This document shows, one piece after another, positions 60,353 to 64,000 of a stretch of DNA of 64,000 nucleotides. The DNA comes from an uncultured Gemmiger sp. (GTDB lineage: Bacteria; Bacillota; Clostridia; Oscillospirales; Ruminococcaceae). Both the position numbers and the translations under genes were made by a program. Positions within the stretch are counted from its first letter, which is position 1; each line of letters starts with the position of its first letter. The notes under the pieces were generated by a model. That model was given only the letters and a program-made list of their open reading frames with translations. It had not been told where the DNA came from and searched no databases. The stretch lies in the NCBI GenBank assembly GCA_944386225.1, contig CALXAH010000005.1, positions 62,001 through 126,000 on the forward strand. Direction: 5' to 3'.

Positions 60353-61223
60353 GTTTCTTTCTCCAGAAAGGTTGTTTCTTTGTCTTTTTCTCCGTTTCGG
60401 GCGGCACGATCTCTTCCATCAGCAGGTTGAACAGGTTCTGCCGGTCCAGACGGCGGATCAGAACGCCGTTCTTTGCCAGAGAAATGATGCCGGTCTCCTC
60501 GCTGACCACCACGATCACCGCGTCGGAGTTTTCGCTCATGCCCAAAGCGGCCCGGTGCCGGGTGCCCATATCCTTGCTGATCTCCAGGTTATTGGAGAGC
60601 GGCAGCACGCAGCCGGCGGCTTTGAGCACGCCGTCCCGGATGACCACCGCGCCGTCGTGAAGGGGGGTACCCTCATAAAAGACGGTGCCCAGCAGTTCCA
60701 GCGTTACGTCGGCGTTGATCAGGGTGCCGGTGCGGATGATCTCGGAGAGGTTGGTGCCCCGTTCCATAACGATCAGGCCGCCGGTACGCTCCTCACTGAG
60801 CTGCTCGGCCGAATCGCACACCGCCACAATGGCGTTTTTCCATTTGGCCCGCACGGCGTCGTCGTTGCTGCGGTGCATCTTGAACAGGTTGCCCGCCCAC
60901 TGGTCGGTGCGACCCACCTGTTCCAGCGCCCGGCGGATTTCCGGCTGAAAGACCACCACAAGGCTCAGCAGGCCGATCTGCAGCACGTTCTGCAGCAGGT
61001 AGGCCACCGTGCGGAACCGGAAGGTATCCGCCACCGCGTAGACCACCAGCAGCAGCAAAGCGCCCCGGGCCAGCTGGCCCGACCGGGTCTTGCGCACCAG
61101 GTTCAGAATGCCGTAGACCACCAGCGCCACGATCAGGATATCCAGTACATCCCGCAAATCGCTGGCTTTCAGGTTGTAGATGAAATCCGAAATAAACTCG
61201 TTCTGCAATATCTGGCTGAACAA
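60339..61223 (-). CDS. cdaA: Membrane diadenylate cyclase CdaA
   Basis: The 294-aa protein has three N-terminal membrane helices and a DAC domain with the catalytic motifs GTPLHDGAVVIRDG and GTRHRAALGMSE. It makes cyclic di-AMP from two ATP, a messenger for potassium and cell-wall control. The start is a TTG at 61223, with AGGAGG 8 bases upstream; the frame upstream has no better start. About 45 basic residues follow the DAC domain at the C-terminus. Confidence 0.95.
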   Translation of the reverse strand: MFSQILQNEFISDFIYNLKASDLRDVLDILIVALVVYGILNLVRKTRSGQLARGALLLLVVYAVADTFRFRTVAYLLQNVLQIGLLSLVVVFQPEIRRALEQVGRTDQWAGNLFKMHRSNDDAVRAKWKNAIVAVCDSAEQLSEERTGGLIVMERGTNLSEIIRTGTLINADVTLELLGTVFYEGTPLHDGAVVIRDGVLKAAGCVLPLSNNLEISKDMGTRHRAALGMSENSDAVIVVVSEETGIISLAKNGVLIRRLDRQNLFNLLMEEIVPPETEKKTKKQPFWRKKHEKV

Positions 61224-61321
61224 ATCCGCTTCCTCCTGTCCGGGGCTTGGCCCCCGCGGGGCCACACTTAAACTTTAGTATAGCACACTGCCCTGTGCTT
61301 GAAAATGCCTTTGCCGCAATT

Positions 61322-62440
61322 TTACCGGGTCAGCAGTGCCACCGCGTGGGCCGCGATCCCCTGCCCCGCGCCGGTAAAGCCCAGTTTTTCCTCGGTGGTG
61401 GCCTTCACATGCACCCGGCCCTCCGGCAAGTTCAGCGCCGCGGCCAGATTGGCCATCATGGTGGGGATATGGGGCGCCAGCTTGGGCGCCTGGCACAGAA
61501 TGGTGGCGTCCACGTTCTGCACCGTCCAGCCCTCGTTGGCCAGCAGCGCCGCTACGTGGGAGGCCAGCTTCAGGCTGTCCGCCCCCTTATAGGCCGGGTC
61601 GGAATCCGGGAAATGGCGGCCGATGTCCCCCAGCCCGGCCGCGCCCAGCAGCGCGTCCATGATCGCATGGGCCAGCACATCCGCATCGGAATGGCCCAGC
61701 AGACCTTTTTCATAGGGGATATCCACCCCGCCCAGGATCAGGCGGCGGCCCTCCACCAGCTTATGTACGTCGTATCCGTGTCCCACACGCATATCCATCG
61801 CGGTATCCTCCTTGGGCAGATCTTCCCGGGTGGTAATCTTGTAATTGGCGTAGTCCCCGGTGGTAAGCAGCACCGGGCAGCCGGCCTGTTCCATCACCTG
61901 GCAGTCGTCGGTCAGGGCGGCGTAGTCCACCGTTTCCAGCGCGGCCAGGTAACGGGCCCTGTCCACGCACTGGGGGGTCTGCACCGCGAACAGCGCCGCC
62001 CGGTCGGGGGTGGACTGCACCCGGCCGTCCCGGGCCACCTTGACCGTGTCCTTGACCGGTACGGCAGGGGCGGCGGCCCCGCAGCGGGCGGCCCCCTCCA
62101 GCGCGGCGGTGATGACCGTTTCGCTCACAAAGGGGCGGGCCGCGTCATGGATGGCCAGCAGCTGCCCGGAGGCAGCCTGCGCGCCCCGGCGCACGCTCTC
62201 GGCCCGGGTGGCGCCCCCCTCCACCACCCTGGCGGGCAGGCGGCAGGCAGCGGCGATGGCCTCGGCCCGTTCCCGGTTGCCCGGCCCCGCCACCAGCACC
62301 AGTTCACTGACCAAGGGATGCCGGTCAAAGGCCTGCACACTGCGCTCCAGTACGCTGCGGCCCTGCCAGGTATAGGCCAGCTTGTCAAAACCCATCCGGG
62401 TGGACGAGCCGGCGGCCACGATCACGGCGGTAACGGTCAT
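61322..62440 (-). CDS. ispDF: Bifunctional IspD/IspF isoprenoid enzyme
   Basis: The 372-aa fusion joins IspD (residues 1-~210; [30 protein letters not shown]), which makes CDP-methylerythritol, and IspF (~215-372; [32 protein letters not shown]), which forms the cyclodiphosphate. Both belong to the MEP pathway and are separated by IspE, which is not here. Key IspF metal residues (Asp and His in GYDVH, and the His in GHSDAD) are present. GAGGTG precedes the ATG. Confidence 0.95.
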   Translation of the reverse strand: MTVTAVIVAAGSSTRMGFDKLAYTWQGRSVLERSVQAFDRHPLVSELVLVAGPGNRERAEAIAAACRLPARVVEGGATRAESVRRGAQAASGQLLAIHDAARPFVSETVITAALEGAARCGAAAPAVPVKDTVKVARDGRVQSTPDRAALFAVQTPQCVDRARYLAALETVDYAALTDDCQVMEQAGCPVLLTTGDYANYKITTREDLPKEDTAMDMRVGHGYDVHKLVEGRRLILGGVDIPYEKGLLGHSDADVLAHAIMDALLGAAGLGDIGRHFPDSDPAYKGADSLKLASHVAALLANEGWTVQNVDATILCQAPKLAPHIPTMMANLAAALNLPEGRVHVKATTEEKLGFTGAGQGIAAHAVALLTR

Positions 62441-62535
62441 AGGGCACCTCTTTCCGCGGCAAAAACACCGCTATCCAGTATGTGTATTATTATATAGGTA
62501 TCCGGCAAAAAAATCCAGACTGCGCCCCGCAACAC

Positions 62536-62571
62536 AAAACGGGAGAGGACGAAAAAATCCTCTCCCGTTTT
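62536..62571 (-). terminator. Terminator of spo0A
   Basis: Perfect 14-bp arms AAAACGGGAGAGGA / TCCTCTCCCGTTTT with an 8-base loop. TTTTGTGTT follows on the minus strand. The spo0A stop is ~40 bases away. Confidence 0.9.
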
Positions 62572-62611
62572 CCACAAGCGCGGCATTTCCGGTGGAAAAC
62601 CCACCGCCTTT

Positions 62612-63361
62612 TCAGCCGATCCGCTGCTTTTTGTCCAGCCGCATCCGGTCGGCGATCATGGCAATGAACTCCGAGTTGGTGGGCTTGCCCCGCAGGTTGT
62701 GGATGGTGTAGCCGAAATACATGTTCAGCGTGTCCACATCGCCCCGGTCCCAGGCCACCTCGATGGCGTGGCGGATGGCCCGCTCCACCCGGCTGGCGGT
62801 GGTGCCGTTCATCTTGCCGATCTCCGGGTAAAGCCGTTTGGTCACGGCGTTGATGTACTCCGGATCGGCCATGGTCAGCAGGATGGCGTCCCGCAGGAAC
62901 TTGTAGCCCTTGATATGGGCGGGCACCCCGATCTGGTGCAGAATCTCGGTGACCGCCGCCTCGTCGTTGTCCACCGCGATGCGGGGCCGGGGCGGCATCC
63001 CCGCCGCCCGCATGACCCGGGCCGCCAGCACCGTTTCATCAAAGGGTTTGACGAAATAGAAAGAAAATCCGCTTTCCAGCAGTTCCTGCTCCAGATCCTC
63101 GTTGCGGAAGTTGCCGGTGACGAAGAACACGGTATTGCCGCCGCCCGCCGCCGCGTACCGCTGCTTGACCGCCAGCGCGTCCAGCCCCGGCATGAAGGCT
63201 TCCAGCAGCACCGCCCGGGGCCGCTGTTCCAGCAGGCAGCGCAGCGCCGCCTCCCCGTCCCGCTCGCATACCGATACTTCCACACCTTTTTGCTCCAGCG
63301 CGCCGCGGCAGGCCTCGGTGGCCGCGCCGATGTCCGTCATCAAAAATCGAATCTTTTCCAT
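62612..63361 (-). CDS. spo0A: Spo0A sporulation master regulator with a variant receiver
   Basis: The 249-aa protein has the Spo0A DNA-binding effector domain (IGVPAHIKGYKFLRDAI, TTASRVERAIRHAIEVAW, KPTNSEFIAMIADRMRL), clearly conserved. The receiver is unusual. Where Bacillus Spo0A has VLDIIMP with phospho-acceptor Asp56, this protein has LLEAFMP with Glu54. Asp10 remains but the neighbouring Asp11 position is Ile. The Thr and Lys of the receiver (FVTG, VKPFD) are kept. A Glu may mimic phosphorylation, making activity independent of the phosphorelay. GGAGGAG lies 6 bases before the ATG at 63361. spoIVB lies upstream, as usual. Confidence 0.93.
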   Translation of the reverse strand: MEKIRFLMTDIGAATEACRGALEQKGVEVSVCERDGEAALRCLLEQRPRAVLLEAFMPGLDALAVKQRYAAAGGGNTVFFVTGNFRNEDLEQELLESGFSFYFVKPFDETVLAARVMRAAGMPPRPRIAVDNDEAAVTEILHQIGVPAHIKGYKFLRDAILLTMADPEYINAVTKRLYPEIGKMNGTTASRVERAIRHAIEVAWDRGDVDTLNMYFGYTIHNLRGKPTNSEFIAMIADRMRLDKKQRIG

Positions 63362-63575
63362 TGTCTTCTCCTCCATTAGTTCTCCGTTGCGGCGGATTTC
63401 CTTGTCTGGAGTAGATTTTACCAGTTATTTCCAATTTGTGCAATAGATTCCAAATTTTTCTTTGGATTTTTTCTCGACAGAAAATCACCCGGCAGCAGCG
63501 GGTTTCGCCCCCTCTCGCCCGCCAGCCGTCGAAGCGGCGGGGAACGGGGCGGAGGATTTATAGGGCTACATGCAA

Positions 63576-63621
63576 AAAGCCGGGCCTGGGGCAAGAAAAA
63601 TCTTGCTCCAGGCCCGGCTTT
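63576..63621 (-). terminator. Terminator of spoIVB
   Basis: AAAGCCGGGCCTGGGGCAAG pairs with CTTGCTCCAGGCCCGGCTTT (one G-U pair) around AAAAAT, next to the spoIVB stop; T-run after it on the minus strand. Confidence 0.9.
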
Positions 63622-63628
63622 GGAATCT

Positions 63629-64000
63629 TTAGCCCGCCATATCAGTAGGAATCAGGCTGTCCGCCGTTTCCAGCATATTCTCGGCAAAAATGCCGTAGCC
63701 GCGGGTGGGATCGTTGACCAGCACATGGGTCACCGCCCCCACCAGGCGGCCGTTCTGGATAATGGGGCTGCCGCTCATTCCCTGCACGATGCCCCCGGTG
63801 GTGGCCAGCAGATCCGGGTCGGTCACTCGCAGCACCAGGTTCCGGTTGGGATCCTGGCGGGACAGGGTGACCTGCTCGATCTCCACCTCGTACAGCCTGG
63901 GTTCGGTGCCCTCGATGGTGGTCAGGATCTGGGCCGGGCCCTCCTCCACCTCCTGGGACTGGGCCACCGTCATGTCCTGGCCGCCCAGCAGGGTGCGCAC
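63629..64000 (-). CDS. spoIVB: SpoIVB serine peptidase (S55), C-terminal part (cut by window end)
   Basis: The frame is open to the window end, so only the last ~123 residues are seen. GIVQGMSGSPIIQNGRLVGA holds the S55 catalytic Ser, and VTHVLVNDPTRGYGIFAENM follows. SpoIVB is the forespore signal protease that triggers pro-sigma-K processing by cutting SpoIVFA, linking it to BofA, also in this window. It lies directly upstream of spo0A, the order shared with Bacillus and Clostridium. Confidence 0.92.
   Translation of the reverse strand: MRTLLGGQDMTVAQSQEVEEGPAQILTTIEGTEPRLYEVEIEQVTLSRQDPNRNLVLRVTDPDLLATTGGIVQGMSGSPIIQNGRLVGAVTHVLVNDPTRGYGIFAENMLETADSLIPTDMAG

Noticed and set aside
63473-63479. 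Possible 0A box (TGTCGAG on the minus strand) upstream of spo0A
   Set aside because: One mismatch to TGNCGAA in a 7-base motif is expected often by chance; no second box or sigma-H promoter was clear.

Overview
The window looks like chromosome of a GC-rich anaerobic member of the Firmicutes, most likely Oscillospiraceae/Ruminococcaceae (Faecalibacterium, Gemmiger and Subdoligranulum relatives). Supporting features are an oxygen-sensitive redox gene set (superoxide reductase, electron-bifurcating NfnAB, a sensory-type [FeFe]-hydrogenase), a two-gene SUF system, sigma-A promoters with 17-bp spacing, strong AGGAGG-type ribosome binding sites, the Firmicute block mazG-hup-rqcP-yabP-yabQ-divIC-yabR, and sporulation genes (yabP, yabQ, bofA, spo0A, spoIVB). 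The genus is an inference from gene content only.

Region 1 (1-834) holds the end of a diaminopentanoate dehydrogenase-like gene. Region 2 (835-7289) is a 6.4-kb AT-richer defence island. It sits in a tRNA-Ala(GGC) gene and is bounded by perfect 46-bp repeats of the tRNA 3' half. It carries a HipA-kinase remnant, a complete mcrBC restriction pair, a frameshifted and shortened DNA cytosine methyltransferase and its small HTH partner, but no integrase. Region 3 (7361-14104) has desulfoferrodoxin, then a Rex-box-like operator in front of a three-gene sensory hydrogenase operon (thioredoxin-like ferredoxin, HydS-like protein with PAS domain, SpoIIE-type phosphatase), then a cytoplasmic BMP-family protein and a phosphoesterase.

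Region 4 (14115-25720) contains minimal sufCB, a two-part glycosyltransferase, a Fur-family regulator, rarA, an esterase, glyA, nth, a TPP riboswitch with terminator controlling thiT, a membrane-anchored XRE protein and a LysR regulator. Region 5 (25821-33922) has nfnAB, an intergenic cluster of hairpins, a Gfo/Idh/MocA enzyme with a WG-repeat lipoprotein, a compact XRE/membrane-protein pair with a double-dyad operator, rlmH-walJ and murA. Region 6 (34009-41606) has two paralogous membrane-anchored M23 peptidases around a C39-like protein, an RluA-type pseudouridine synthase, gdhA and the RNase P RNA.

Region 7 (41609-48460) is a housekeeping and sporulation block: bofA with its DUF2508 partner, an rRNA methyltransferase, hpf, and yabR-divIC-yabQ-yabP-rqcP-hup-mazG. 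Region 8 (48558-64000) is a long minus-strand run: uridine-kinase-like, hemZ, a metallo-beta-lactamase-fold hydrolase, dtd, rel, recJ, an XpaC-like protein, an FAD oxidoreductase, cdaR-cdaA (cyclic di-AMP), a fused ispDF, spo0A and the end of spoIVB.

The strongest leads are the tRNA-borne McrBC island with its broken methyltransferase, the HydS/phosphatase operon, the two M23 proteins that share an unusually long cytosolic head, and a Spo0A whose expected phospho-acceptor aspartate is a glutamate.
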